Assembly (NCBI GenBank): GCA_965112735.1
Contig: OZ218950.1
Span: 2,294,001-2,358,000, forward strand
Origin: Phaeosaccion multiseriatum
Lineage: Eukaryota > Ochrophyta, other classes
Reading direction: 5' to 3'
DNA: 64,000 nt
Of the stretch, positions 52,461-64,000 are shown piece by piece; position 1 is the first letter of the stretch, and every line of letters starts with the position of its first letter. The position numbers and the translations under genes were made by a program. The notes below the pieces were generated by a model that was not told the origin of the DNA, made no database searches, and saw nothing but the letters and a program-made list of their open reading frames with translations.

Positions 52461-54630
52461 ATGGCCGATCATGGAGGTTACGAGGAGGTAGGTGTCCCCC
52501 GCAGGGTGCGCTGCCGGGAAGGATGAAGGGATCTCAGACGTTTGTTGTGGAAGATTCTCGTATTCTCTCTCGGTTGTTGCGGTGGGTATAGGGGGGCCTT
52601 CGGGTGACTGGTACATCATGGCTGTGCAAACAAACACTTATCTCCTTCACCTCTTCCGCCTTGTACTGCTGCCCTTGTTCACAGCAGGAGGAGGGCGGGG
52701 AAGATTATGCTAATGCGAACAACGAGGAGGGAGCCCAGGACGACAACAATGAGGACGACGACGGGGATTTCCCCCCCGAGTGGGACGCGTGGATGCGAGA
52801 GCACCTCAACGCGGACCTCGTGAAGCTGCGCAAGGCGTGGGTGCGGGAGGTGTGCGCCCCCGAGCTTCTGGTGTACGAGGTTGATCTGGTGCAGGATATA
52901 CTCGAACAACTCGCTCTCGTACAAGGCAACATTGACACCATGAGGTGAGGGAGGGACGGGGGGAGGTAGTGAGGGAGGGAAAGAGAGAGAGAGAGATAAC
53001 GAGAGAGAGGGGGCGCGGTAGAAGAGAGGAGGACACTTCGTCACCCCAACCTTCAATCTGTCGATGGCCTCCTTTTCATCACTCATTTGATCGCCTCCCC
53101 ACGCTCTCCCTCCCTCCCCATTCTCCCCCTCTCTTAGAGAGGATGGCAAGATGGAGGACTTTACGGCGTCTCTGTTCCAGCTCGACTTGGAGCGAGTGCG
53201 CTTCTCCATCACCAAGGTGGGTGGGGTGGTGAGGGGTGGAGCAGTGTGGGCGACGATGAGAGAGAGGAGATAGGGGAGAGAGGGTGGGGGAGAAGAGAGC
53301 GAGCGAGAGAGAAGCGAGAGTGAGGATGGGAGAGACGAGAGCGAAATAGAGGAGGGGGAAGAGAGAGGAGAGAGAGAGAAAGCACACACAGAGGGTCGTC
53401 TCTCACCCGCAACTGCCCCTCCTTCTCTCCAAAACACATGATCCTCCACACTCCATGGCTACTTTCCTCGTCCACCTCTCACTCCCACCACTACCTCACT
53501 CCACGGTCCTCCTCATCCGCCATGCTCAGTACATTCGCACTCGCCTGAAGAAGTTGGAGCGGGATGCGCTGTACCTGCTACACAATCAGACCGAGATGGA
53601 GGAAAGGTGCTCCACAGAGTGAGTGGGTGGATGGCAGTGGGTGGTAGTGGATAGCAGGGGATGGCAGGGGATGGCCGGGGATGGCAGGGGATGACAATGG
53701 ATGGCATTGGACGGCAGTGGATGGCAAGGCGTGAGCAGGGGCGGGACGGAAATGGAGGGTGTTTGTGTCTCTTTGGCTCATCCTTTCTCTGTCTATCATT
53801 TAATGGGGTGTGATGTGGTGTGGTGTGGTGTGGTGTGGTGTGGTGTGGTGACTAACCATACAATGCACACACTCTTTCCCAAACACCAAAACAACAACAA
53901 CAACAACAACGACCTCAACGCTGACAGCGAGATCAAGTACGCCAAGGAGTACGTGTCCCTGCTTGACGACCACTTCAAGCAAACGTGCACTGACCACATG
54001 CCAGCAAGGGTGGCGGACTGGGCGGCGGATAAGGGTGCCGTTCAGGTGCGTGCCGCCAGGTAGAGGGACGGAGAGGGAGAGGGAGAGGGAGAGGGAGAGA
54101 GATAGGGATGAGAGGGAGGGCGAGGGAGATGAGAAAGACTGATAGGTAGATTGATAGATAGAGAGGGAGAGAGAGAGGGAGGGAGGGAGAGGGAGAGAGA
54201 CAGAGAAAGACAAGGGAGGGAGAGAGAGAGGGAGAGGGAGAGAGATGAGAGAGACAGATAAGAGAGAAAGAAAGGTGAGAGGTAGACAGGCAGAGAGACG
54301 GTCAGGGAGGCAGACCCACACCCCCCACCCACCCACCCGCCCCTCCCCCTCCCGCCCCGTTTCCTCCTGTCCTGCATCAACCTCTGCCTCCTTTTGTTTT
54401 TGGGGCTGTGAATCGATTCTCCCTCCTCCCTCCTCCCCCCGCCTCCCACTGCGGCACAGGGGCCCAATCTGGACAAGTTCGTCGTGGGCGTGGCTAACAC
54501 TGACATTGATGGGGTGAATGTAGACTCTGAAGAAGACTCGAGCCAGCGCTTCGACAAGGGCGATCTTGTGGTGCTGAGATACAGAGTCATTCGGGACCTT
54601 GTTGCGGCAGGGAGTATGGACCTCTTGTGA
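52461..54630 (+). CDS. SLD5: GINS complex subunit SLD5
   Basis: Six exons: 52461-52487, 52685-52944, 53138-53216, 53530-53618, 53928-54045, 54460-54630 (247 aa). GINS binds CDC45 and MCM2-7 to form the replicative CMG helicase. The A domain contains LRKAWVREVCAPELLVYEVD, QDILEQLALVQGNI, FQLDLERVRFSITKYIRTRL and KKLERDALYL, collinear with animal SLD5 (AW-NE-APELL, MEMERIRY-L-SYLR-RL-KIE). The B domain near the C-terminus has FVVGVAN and FDKGDLVVLRYRVIRDLVAAG, matching the usual LEKG-HLIRYK-I end. An acidic Asp/Glu/Asn stretch follows the nine-residue first exon. The junction between exons 4 and 5 (CSTDEIKYAKEY) was chosen by frame. Confidence 0.88.
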
Positions 54631-56434
54631 TGATGATCATGATGATGATGGATATATCAAGTGAGCAGGCAGAGCGAGTGGTGTGATGTGAAGTGAGCGA
54701 AGGGGGCGCAGGGACTGATTTGAGCGAACAAGGGGAAGGCCCGGCCCTTCGGACCCTTGGACCTTTGTCGGGCTTAGCTTGGCTGGGATCTGCTTGGCTT
54801 GTCCACTCCTCCTCCGCCAGAGAGAGACGGGGGGGGGGGGCGGAGAGAGAGAGAGACAGAGAGAGGGAGAGGGAGAAGATGAAAGTGTGTGTGTGGGGGG
54901 ACTTGGGACAAACATCAGGACAAGCCGCGTCATCCCCTCGTCCACAGGGGGCCCGGGAGTGGTGCTGAACGGTACTGAGCAGTTGCTGCTACATCCACCA
55001 CAGAGAGAGCGAGAGAGCGACCGATGAGAATGACAACTCTCGGGGAGGGGGAGAGGTAGGTGGGGTGGGGACAGTTCGGAAATTCTCACTCCTTTCGCCC
55101 TTCTCCTGCTCTGGGGAGGAATGGCAAAGGAGCCGTCCTGCGAGTCCCATCCACGGAGACTTTCCCCACCCAAAGCAACAAGGGTGGACAGTGGACGACC
55201 CATAAGCTGAAGCCCCAAGTGGGACCACGTCTTTTGACAGCCAGTACCTACGTACTGGGGGGGGGGGGGGGGGTCGCAGGAATGGCAGTTTCGGCAGTTT
55301 CATCAGCGGACCTCTGTGACTACTTGTACGAGCCTCGGGCAGCCTTGGGGGAGAGGAGAAAAGAAGAGCAGTGCGCCCTTTGTTGGTCTTCGCCTTGGGA
55401 GGAGTCTAGGAGCTAGGAGCAGAGGATGGGAAGATGATCGATCTGGTATGTGGGGGGCGCGTTCGTGGGCCTCGCTCCGACTCCTCCCTTCCCCCAAGGC
55501 TCTACTCTTTGGCTTAGTGGGCACGAGGTCCATCGACGCTGACTACGCGATTGTGGACATGAGTGTATGGAGCAGTGTGGTACCGGCGTTGGAGGCTCTG
55601 GCTGCCTAGCAGTGTTTACGATACTTTGCAGGCAGGCGGAAAAATCGGCAGATGGGCGTGGGTTGGGTTGGGTCTCTTGCACACGCACTACCAGCTGGAC
55701 TTCTATGCACCTCTGCACCTCTCGAGTCTGTGCCCGCACATCCAGGCATCAGGCATCCAGGAAGGGGTAACGCCCTTCCTGTCTTGCTAGCACAATGGAC
55801 GGGGAAGCGGCGGGCGCGGGTCAAGGTAGCGCGTGGAAAAAGACAGAAAGGACTTACATCGAGCGCACGATGATGCACTGGGATCATGGGCGAGACTCGT
55901 GGAGAGAGATAGAGGGAGAGAGCGTCACGTGGTGGAGCAGCCGCCGTTACTTGATTTGCTGGCTGATGCATGCTCGTCGGCTGCCTTCCGAGCTTCTCGG
56001 CCGGGCCTGGAGCCCTGCCCAGGCGGTGCCTCTGTGCTGTGACTGGCGCACCTGTGACGCGGATGGAGTGTATTCGACCCCTGACGTGCTACCTGCTACC
56101 GCCGGCGCGCTACTTGTTCTACCGGTCACCCGCCAGGAGGCCAGCGGCCAGTATAGCATGCTACCGGTCCATGCTACCAAGAAGACGTCTGTAGCACGTC
56201 AGGGGTCGAGTATATTGACTTTCACTAAGTACAATATCTGCTTTGGTGGTGGTGGTTATTGGTGTGTGCAAGTTGCGCTTCGCTTGCGCTTCGCCAAAGT
56301 GTGGCGGGAAATGTCATTTCATTGACATATGAATGTACCCTCCTGCCACCCTATACCACCCCTCCAATCCTCACAGCCACCTCCTCGTTTTTTTCCCCTC
56401 CTATTCTCTCTTCTATTCGCCACCCGTCTCCTCC
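54631..56434. other. Gene-less region between SLD5 and alcohol dehydrogenase
   Basis: 1.8 kb. Open frames such as plus 55795-56325 have no recognised family and run through the inverted-repeat element at 56074-56209. Also present: G14 near 55258, GA-rich tract 54842-54880. Nothing else was identified. Confidence 0.4.
56074..56209. mobile_element. MITE-like element with 19-bp terminal inverted repeats
   Basis: 136 bp bounded by a perfect 19-bp inverted repeat: TCGACCCCTGACGTGCTAC at 56074-56092 and its complement at 56191-56209. The flanking bases are GTAT on both sides (56070-56073 and 56210-56213), consistent with a 4-bp target duplication. The interior has smaller palindromes around ACCGGT. 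A second, partial copy lies at 36756-36804. No transposase is encoded. Confidence 0.7.
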
Positions 56435-57799
56435 ATGACTACTTTCACTGATTCCGATTCCCTGAAGAGTAAGTCGTGAGTCGTCGTGAAGAGGTGAACG
56501 AAAGAGAAGGGGGTGAGGGTGAGGGAGGATACTGAGAGGGGTGAGGGGTCGGCAATATGCGCCGCCTAATGCTCCGCCGACACGAAGCCACCCCCCGCTG
56601 TATATCCCGCTTTCTCTTTAACAACTATTTGCCTCTCCTCCTCCCCTCCTCACTGCAATAGGCGTCAAATGCTTCGGGGCCAAGGTGGAGGCCAGCCCTT
56701 GCAACGTGGAGGCCTTCACGATTGAGAGGCACACCCCTCGCGATTTCGACGTTGTCATCGACGTTAAGGTAACAGAGATGGCAGCACGGGGGGGTGGAAG
56801 GAACGAAAAGCTGTGGCTCCAACTCGCTGACGTGGAGGACCTCCCTCTCCCTCTCTCTTCCCCCTCTCTCCCGCTCTCCCCCCCGCCCCCCCCACCTCTC
56901 TCCATCTCTCCTCTTCTCACCCTCCACCCTCCGTCTCTTTGCTCCCTCTCCCCCCTCTCTCTAGTTCTGCGGCATCTGCCACTCGGATGTCCACTTCTGT
57001 GATGGCGATATGGGCTTTGGCAGCTGGCCAATGGTAAGTGGTGGCTGGCTGCACCAAGCCTTCTCTCTCTCCTCCTCCTTTTTTTCTACTTTACTACTAC
57101 TACTACCACCAAGCAACCGCGCTGTTGTTGCTGCTCGCTCCTTCTCGCTCGTGCTTGCTGCTCTGACGTCCTCCGCCCGATCGCCCCCCCCCCTCCCGTG
57201 CCTGCACCCGGTCTAAAGGTTCCGGGCCACGAGATTGCCGGCATCGTTCGCTGGGCGGGAAAGGACACCGAGTACAAGGCGGGAGACAGAGTAGGAGTGG
57301 GATGCATGGTGAGTCGCCAAAGATGATAGAGAACGGCCCAATAGAAAAAGAAGGGGAGATGGAGAAGGACCCAAGAGAAATAGAAGGGGAGATGGAGAAT
57401 GACCCAATAGAGAGAGAAGGAGAGATGGAGAATGACCGAAAGAGAAGGGGAGATGGAGAATGACCCAATAGAAAGAGAAGGGCCAGCAGCGAGTGAGTGG
57501 GATGCATGGTGAGTCGGTACTAATCCCACCCACCGAAGGTCACGCAGAAGATGTCTTGTACGTGCCCTCCTCATCCTTGCTCACCATTTCCACCAACCGA
57601 CACGCACACACACGCACACACACACAGGTGGATAGCTGCATGGATTGCGCCTCTTGCGATGGGGATGCAGAGCAGTATTGCCAACAGGGCAGCGTCTTTA
57701 CTTACGGCGTACCTGCCAAGTTTGGCCGCGCTTGCCCAGATGGAGAGGCGACTCAAGGCGGGTACTCTAAGGTCCGTATTGCACACACACACACACACA

Positions 57800-57866
<67 letters not shown>

Positions 57867-59457
57867 GCGCACACACACACTTACACGCACACACGCACAC
57901 ACACACACACACACACACTTACACACACACATGCCGAGTACCACAACCAATTGTATGAACAAACGTACACTGTCAATGGACACGATCTCTTCTATACTTT
58001 CTTGTACTCAACTTTTTTTTCTCTCATCATAATATAAGCAACCCTCTTTCCACTCCTTTTCATCATCAAACAACCCTCTGTTCCATTTCTTCTCATCTAT
58101 GCACACAGGTGATGGTAGTGCACAGCCGCTTTGTGGCCCCCGTCCCTGACTCGCTCCCTCTGGAGAAGGTCGGCCCTATCCTCTGTGCAGGCATCACCAT
58201 GTACGACCCGCTGGTGCATTGGAAGGCCGGCAGCGAGGAGGGGCAGAGGAGGCGCGTGGGGATTATTGGCGGAGGCGGCCTGGGCATGATGGGCATCAAG
58301 ATCGCCAAGGCCATGGTGAGGGAGGGAGGGAGTGGGAGGGAGGGAGGGATGGGTGGATGGAGGGAGGGATGGAGGGAGGAGGGAGGGAGGGAGGGAGGGA
58401 GGGACGCTTTGTTCTTGTTTCCTGGTGTTGTTAGGGTGGTGATGATGTTTATCTTCTTACGTATTGTTGTGTATGTCCAGGGCTGCGAGGTGACCGCCGT
58501 TACACGATCGACGACCAAGGTGGAGGAGCTCAAGGCCATGGGAGCGGACAAGGTGAGGCATATGGGCAGGCAAGCATATGGGCAGACGGGGGGGCAGGCA
58601 GGCAGACAGTGAGGCAGACAGAAAGGCACATGACAGAGGAGAGAAGATAGGAGGGGGAGGTAAAAGAGAGGAGAAGGTACTCCCGCACACATTCACGCAC
58701 GCACATCCGCCCTCCCTCCTTCCCTCTCTCTTCCTCCCTCTCCCCTGCTCAGGTGCTTGTGAGCAGCGACGCGGAGGGCATGAAGGAGGGGGCAAAGTCT
58801 CTGGACCTCATCCTCGACACGGTCTCTGCCTCACATCCCATCAATGAGGAGGTAGGCCTTGCGCTGGAGAGACAGAGGCAGAGAGGGAAGAGAAAATTTC
58901 ACCGGGCTACTCCTTATAGACCAATCTACGTGTAAGCACCGTTGTTGCTTGTAACCTTAAACTTTTTTATTCCTCGTTCCCCCCCTCCCTCCCCCCACCC
59001 CCCCCATACCCCTCCCTCCCTCCCTCCCTGCCTCCCTCCCTCCCTCCCTCCCTCCCTCCCTCCCTCCCTCCCTCCCTCCCTCCCTCCCTCCCTCCCTCCC
59101 TCCCTCCCTCCCTCCCTCCCTCCCTCCCTCTCCCTCCCTCCCCATCAACTGCCATCCCTCCCTCTCAAGGTGGGTCTCCTCGCCAATGGCGGTCAGCTCG
59201 TGCTTCTCGGTCTTGTCACCGCCCCCGTGGAGCTCTCCACAATGCCCCTTCTCTTCGGCCGCATGTCCGTGGCGGGCTCGTGCATTGGAGGCATGAAGAA
59301 CACTCGGGATGTGCTTGTGTTTTGCGCCAAGCACGACATTCTGCCGGACACGCAGCTCATCAACGGAAGCTCCGAGGAGATTAACGGTGTGTATAAGACG
59401 CTTAGGGCAGGGACCGCGGGCCTCAAGCGCTACGTCATTGACGTCGCCAACATGTGA
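56435..59457 (+). CDS. Zinc-dependent alcohol dehydrogenase, CAD/YahK type
   Basis: Nine exons: 56435-56468, 56662-56768, 56965-57033, 57219-57308, 57628-57771, 58109-58315, 58481-58552, 58753-58851, 59170-59457 (369 aa). Enzymes of this family reduce aldehydes to alcohols with NADPH. Catalytic zinc ligands appear in FCGICHSDVHF and VPGHEIAGIV, the structural-zinc cluster in VDSCMDCASCDGDAEQYC (four Cys), and the coenzyme site in VGIIGGGGLGMMGIKIAKAM. QGGYSKVMVV, CAGITMYDPL and LDLILDTVSASHPI are typical of the group, as is the end LVLLGLVTAP. No targeting peptide is seen, so it is probably cytosolic; the physiological substrate cannot be told. The 34-nt first exon encodes MTTFTDSDSLK. Confidence 0.9.
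58979..59150. repeat. (CCCT)n tract in ADH intron 8
   Basis: About 35 CCCT units directly upstream of the exon 9 acceptor. Similar tracts occur at 1645-1715, 46545-46890 (Cpn60 intron 12) and 63565-63620. Confidence 0.95.
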
Positions 59458-60107
59458 TTGTGGTTTTGTCCAGCGGCAACACCTCATCAGAAGATACGGG
59501 GGGGGGTGTGTGTGTCGAACAAACAAATCGATGTATCAATACACGCTCTGGAGCTCACGCGTCACATATCGGAGCATAGGATGTACTTCTAAGCTGTGTG
59601 CAAGCTGTACGCAAGCCCCTCATGGGATGGACTCCAATGACGTCACCAATGCTGCCGATGGAAAGTAGGTAGGAGGGCGCGCTACATGAGGACACAACAA
59701 TGACATGATCACGTAAGCTTACGTAAGCTTAGGAGAGCAGAATGGGTGTGTGTATATGAGAGATGGACGCACTTCCGGGGCGCTTGTATTGTCTGGTCCC
59801 TTGGGGAGAAGGAAGCAAAAAGAACGAAAAGTGCACACGAAGACGACCCACATTACTTTGGAACAAGCCCACACCATTGCACTTATTTATGTATCTATGT
59901 ACTGACCTCCTGGTGTCGCTGAGGGCAAGCAAGAAGCACCTGGACTGGAGGCGAGTGTTTGTGCCATTGTGCCGCTTCGCCTCTCATTTCAGAACGACCC
60001 CCCCGCCCCGGGCCTCAAGCCCAAGAGGGACGTGTGGAAGGAGGTAGGAATGAAACTGCTCCGCATGCTGATCCAGCCTGGCCCCTCTCTCTCTCTCCCT
60101 CTCTCTC

Positions 60108-60158
<51 letters not shown>

Positions 60159-60739
60159 CTCTCTCCACACCGAGCTGCGACCCACGTGCTTCGCTCTGCT
60201 CCATTTCGTCGTGTGCCGGAGTGCCCGAAAAGCTCAAGTCACCCTGTGATGTGACAGGGGGGATGCTTGCACACAGACTGTACGCCTGCAACACCGAAGT
60301 AAAAATTCGATGCGATACAATAAATAGCATCCATTGATTGAAGATGCTACACAGAGAGAGGAGGAAACCAAAGATGGAGCGCCTAACACGGAGAGGAGAG
60401 AAGAGACAGAGGAGGGAGAAAGAGAGAGAGAGAGAGAGAGAGAGACTGTCCATCCACACGGAAGGGGCTGGTGCAAAGGAGAGAATGCCCCCCTCACACG
60501 TGGACACACTCTTCTCTCTCTCCCCCGATCAGCCCTCGCGTCCCTTCACCAGGCCTTGTGAGGACCTCAAGAGGACTGACAACCTTACAGGCAGGGCTTG
60601 TCTTCCATTGATTGCCATCCCTCAGCATGACACCCCACCATACCACGCCAACCCAATACGCCAAGCACGTGAATGGGATGGGCGCTTGCAGAGAGGAATG
60701 AGGCGCCAGAGCCTAGAAGCAGCTCACGCTCATCGGTCA
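59458..60739. other. Convergent gap, ADH / small plastid protein gene
   Basis: 1.28 kb between converging stops. It includes a (CT)n tract (60082-60160) and GA-rich 60410-60446. Frames such as plus 60338-61006 overlap the neighbouring minus-strand gene and have no family features. Confidence 0.4.
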
Positions 60740-61380
60740 CTAGAAGATGTCGTCGGCTTGTCCAGTGACCACCTGGGCATAGCGGGCTTTCAGCTGGTGG
60801 ATGGAAAGGGCAGCCATCGAGTGAAACAAGAAAGGAAGGAAGGAAGGAAGGAAGAAAGAAACACGGGGTGCAGAGCAGCGGGGAGAGTAGATGTTCAGTA
60901 CATGTTGAGAGAGAGAGAGAGAGCGAGAGAGAGGTTTCCTGTGGTTCTTCAACGACTGCGCTTCGATCAGAGTAACTGCCTCAAGCTCTTGCGACTGAGC
61001 AGCTAAACTAAGGTAGTAGGCGCCAGCCACACTTGGGGTGGGCTTGTACATCAAGCATCTTTTGGCGACTGACGAACTACTACTCGTACTACAATCGATA
61101 CTACTCGCCCATCAAATCGATCGTTCGTAAGACTACGTACCTGTTGGATAGAGTCCACGACTGGTTGGAGGACCTCCCTATCAATCTTCCCCGTCCGTCG
61201 CTCCATCTCGTCGGCAGTGGTCACGAGCAGATCGGCCTGCTTGTAAATCTAAAGCAGAGAGGAGAGAGCCCCCACGAGTGGGAAGTACACGCAGCGCCGA
61301 ACAGGGGGTTAAGCGAAAGTAGAGTCGTCAACAGCCTTTGGGGGGGGGGGTAGTACTCTGTCTGTCTGTCTCTGCCTGCC

Positions 61381-61445
<65 letters not shown>

Positions 61446-61448
61446 GCC

Positions 61449-61491
<43 letters not shown>

Positions 61492-62199
61492 CTGTCTATC
61501 TGTCTGTCTGTCTGTCTGTATCTATCTTACTGTCTTTTTCTTACTCTTCTCACCTCGTCTTCTATCCCAAGCGCAACCATGGCTGAGCGAGCCCTCTGTT
61601 CCACAGTCATTTGCTTGATCTTCTCTTGCCCTATTCGTCGACACGGGAGGCAGCGGCACAGCAGACATGAGGTTGTGATAGGCCATACAAGCGTTGTGGA
61701 CCAACAACTACACTCCCCATGCGCTACAAGATCTGATCTACCTTTGCAAAGAACCCTCCCACGTCAGAGAGAGTAGAGAAGCGATTAAAGAGAAGCGAAT
61801 ATGTGTGGCCGCGTCTCTCCTCGTCTCTCCTCGCAGCCCCCGCACTACCACGTCTCCACACACCTGTACATAATAACCCCCCCCTCCTCTCCCCTTCTTC
61901 TTCTCGTTACCTTTCTTCGACTGCTCCTCAAAGAAAGCCTCCATCTCATCCGGCTGAGACAAAGACGAAAGCACGACTTGGCTCCCACTGCCTCGCTCTC
62001 TGCGCTTCGTTCCGAGCATCCTTTCCGCCCCGCAGCCGCTACTGCTGCTCCAGCTGCTTCCCTCGAAGGAGGCGCGACAGCTTCTTGCGCGAAAGTGAGT
62101 TGGGGAGGCACTTGTGGTCCTGAAAGCCGGGGAGAATGCGTGTGTCGTTGTCAACAGCATGAGTAGGAGGCAAGGGAGGAGCGGAAAGAGAGGCTCCAT
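60740..62199 (-). CDS. Unknown small plastid-targeted protein
   Basis: Five exons on the minus strand: 62199-61911, 61755-61742, 61619-61554, 61239-61141, 60793-60740 (173 aa, frame consistent at all junctions). Not recognised. The N-terminus is a clear signal peptide (FPLLPCLLLMLLTTTHA) followed by FSPAF, an ASAFAP-like motif, then a Ser/Arg-rich transit-like stretch to residue ~80. The mature part is short and probably all helical: DEMEAFFEEQSKKGFFAKIK, MTVEQRARSAMVALGIEDE, DLLVTTADEMERRTGKI and LKARYAQVVTGQADDIF. The balanced composition in a low-complexity neighbourhood argues for a real gene. Exon 2 is only 14 nt (GGTTCTTTGCAAAG, encoding GFFAK). Intron 3 holds a (TGTC)n tract. Confidence 0.7.
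61345..61530. repeat. (TGTC)n microsatellite
   Basis: About 45 tetranucleotide units with a few TGCC and TATC variants, inside intron 3 of the small plastid protein gene. Confidence 0.95.
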
Positions 62200-62781
62200 A
62201 GTGCAGCCAACTAGTGGTGTGCCAAAAGGGGGTCAAAGAGGGAGAGAGAGACCAGATGGAGAGGAAAAAGAGAAGAAAAATTGAAAAAAATATGAGAGCT
62301 GAAATTTCAAACTCCGCCGTCGGAACTGGCGTTACATACACTTGTGTCCCCTCAGGTGACTCCGCCCGCCCGCACGATTACGCTTTGTTTGTATCCTCTC
62401 CAATTCGCTGTAGACTAAAACCAACGCCAGAGCAGACGTCAGCAGTGAGAGCAGACGCAGCAACCAGCAGCAGTAACAGCAGCAACAGGAGGAGAGAAGG
62501 AAGACGAGGAGAGAGGCACTCTCTTCGTGAGAAGCGAAAGTGAGAGAGGAGAAGAGGTGGTGGAGCAGCAGCCGCAGGAATCTCGCACACGAACAATCAA
62601 TACCTGAAGCGGAAGCAGTGAGAGCAGTAGTGAGAGCAGCAGCAGCAGCAGCAGCAGCAATAGCAGCAGCAAGAGGGAAGCAACAAGGCGAGAAAAGGCG
62701 GCACCCCCTAGAGGCAATAATACCTGAAGGCGAGGTAGTGCGAGGGTCAAGCACCAAGAGGAAAGCGAGAGAAACCAAACC
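62200..62781. other. Divergent gap upstream of the Cys-rich secreted protein
   Basis: 582 bp between divergent starts, with CAG/GCA-rich stretches (62455-62500, 62625-62690). No gene was recognised; it should include both promoters. Confidence 0.4.
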
Positions 62782-64000
62782 ATGAATACCAGCGGCTTCC
62801 TTTCTCGCAACTCGGCTGCTGGCCTTGCGTCTCTCCTACTTCTGCATGGAGCATTGCTCGCAGTGAGAGCGACAGCCCCGCCTCAGGCTTCCTGTGACGT
62901 GGAGTCCCTCCAGAGCCTTATCAACATGTGTGACGAGTGCGAGATGGCGTGCGGGGAGCAAGGAAACTCATGCTTTTTCGATCCATTGTGCCTAAGCTTG
63001 CCAGGTGAGTGAGCAAACCCATCCTCCTCTTCCCCACCCACTCTTCTATTTCACTGCTCATCCAACCACCGTCACTCACTCACTCACTCACTCTTCTATT
63101 TCACTCCACAGGCATAGGCTGCAATGCCATGGGTCTTCGAGGCTGCCGAGAGTGCGAGTTCGGGAGAGCAGATGAGATTATTTGCAGATTGTGCCCCTGG
63201 AACGTAGGTGCGTGGGTGCGTGGGTGCGTGCGTGGGTGGGCGGGTCCGTGGGTGAGTAGACAGATGGAAAGAGGAGATGGATAGACATATGCATGACCGG
63301 ATGGATGGGTGGGAAGGAGGAGGAGAACCAGCCTGCCCGAAGTTAGAAGAGGAGGCCCGCGCCTCCTCGTCACCTCCCCTCGTCTCCTCCCTCGCTCCCG
63401 CCTCTGCCTACCCGGGTCACCACGACTTTCATCAGCCCGCCGTTGCAAACACTTGCCGTTGTTAGCCACGCGAAGCTAAGTCGCGCCCGAGTGCAGATTC
63501 AGGAAAGTTCACTCTTTCCAGCCTGTTCGGTTCCAGCTACAGCTCATCGTACCCCTCCACCTTCCCTCCCTCCCTCCCTCCCTCCCTCCCTCCCTCCCTC
63601 CCTCCCTCCCTCCCTCCCTCCAGACGATTGCATCCCCAACCCCGAAGCAGCGCCGCCAACGCCGGCCCCCTCACAAACACCTGCGCCAATCGTTCCAGGC
63701 CCTTCTGTTCTCGCACCAAGCCCTACACCGACGGGAGCGCCCTCCTTCATGAGCGTTACTTCTCTAGCCACGGAGGACGGGGAGTCAGGGGATCCCGCTG
63801 ACGGAGAAGAGACTCCCTCGATGGCACCTTTCGTTTCGTCCGCTCCCTTCCAGACGGCGGGGTACTTCTCGTCGGGGGCACCAACCGCTTCACCGTTCGG
63901 GTCAGGAGGAGGGGAATGGTTTTCCACCGGTGCGCCAACTGCTTCACCAATGGATTGGACCTTCTCAACCTTTCCCACCGGAGCTCCGACGGCCTCCCGG
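62782..64000 (+). CDS. Secreted Cys-rich protein with GAPTAS repeats (3' end beyond window)
   Basis: Exon 1 is 62782-63004, exon 2 63112-63203, and a later exon starts at about 63623 and runs off the window. An extra exon of 46-52 nt ending at ~63549 is needed to keep frame (for example 63498-63549), but its exact start is ambiguous. The protein starts with a signal peptide (LASLLLLHGALLAVRATA) and a Cys-rich part (CDVESLQ, MCDECEMACG, CFFDPLC, GCNAMGLRGCRECEFG, CRLCPW). A Pro/Thr/Ser-rich region follows with repeated GAPTAS (TGAPSF, SGAPTASPF, TGAPTASPM, TGAPTAS). This layout suggests an extracellular or cell-wall glycoprotein; the family is not recognised. Confidence 0.65.
63560..63622. repeat. 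(CCCT)n tract before the last visible exon
   Basis: About 15 CCCT units ending in the CAG acceptor of the GAPTAS-repeat exon. Confidence 0.9.

Noticed and set aside
55795-56325. 176-codon plus frame
   Set aside because: It runs through the inverted-repeat element at 56074-56209 and has no recognisable domain.

Overview
The window is nuclear DNA from a eukaryotic alga. Most of the genes I could resolve are split by GT-AG introns, and several predicted proteins begin with a signal peptide followed by an ASAFAP-like Phe motif (TSAFAP in Cpn60, AQAFSS in protoporphyrinogen oxidase, THAFSP in a small unknown protein). That bipartite presequence is typical of plastids of secondary red origin. An ochrophyte (stramenopile) is therefore likely; the GC-rich composition and the (GGGA)n/(CCCT)n-filled introns fit a eustigmatophyte such as Nannochloropsis, but the genus is an inference, not a demonstration.

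Layout. 1-5.9 kb: a perfect direct repeat (1-1464 = 4426-5889) brackets palindrome-rich repeats, a broken Pif1/Helitron-type helicase fragment and a plastid fibrillin gene. 5.7-9.5 kb (-): a CAMK-like protein kinase. 9.5-11.2 kb: no gene seen. 11.35-12.6 kb (-): a NOSIP homologue. 13-15 kb (+): an ankyrin protein with a BTB-like C-terminus, which has a close inverted paralogue at 38.9-41.0 kb (-). 15.5-20.5 kb (-): a nine-exon POT1 telomere-protection homologue. 21.2-24.3 kb (+): a large low-complexity protein with a PH-like domain. 25.2-30.7 kb (+): protoporphyrinogen oxidase, nine exons. 32.2-34.4 kb (-): an EF-hand protein with a poly-Glu tail. 34.6-35.7 kb (+): a YidD family protein. 35.7-38.9 kb: gene-poor, with a 630-bp ATGT microsatellite. 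41.2-47.5 kb (+): plastid Cpn60, 14 exons. 48.7-52.3 kb (-): proteasome subunit RPN8/PSMD7. 52.5-54.6 kb (+): GINS subunit SLD5. 56.4-59.5 kb (+): a zinc alcohol dehydrogenase (CAD/YahK type). 60.7-62.2 kb (-): a small unknown plastid-targeted protein with a 14-nt microexon. 62.8 kb to the right edge (+): a secreted Cys-rich protein with GAPTAS repeats, incomplete.

The genes are ordinary eukaryotic housekeeping genes and not an operon. They fall into plastid biogenesis and tetrapyrrole synthesis (fibrillin, PPOX, YidD, Cpn60), genome maintenance (POT1, SLD5), protein turnover (NOSIP, RPN8) and signalling (kinase, EF-hand, ankyrin). Three pairs are divergent across short gaps (34376-34601, 41042-41160, 52264-52460). 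The distinctive feature of the window is its repeat load: introns carry long microsatellites that look like expansions of their own splice signals, and several dispersed short repeats recur across the window. Exon coordinates were read by eye from GT-AG boundaries and reading-frame continuity; the multi-exon models keep frame from ATG to stop unless stated.
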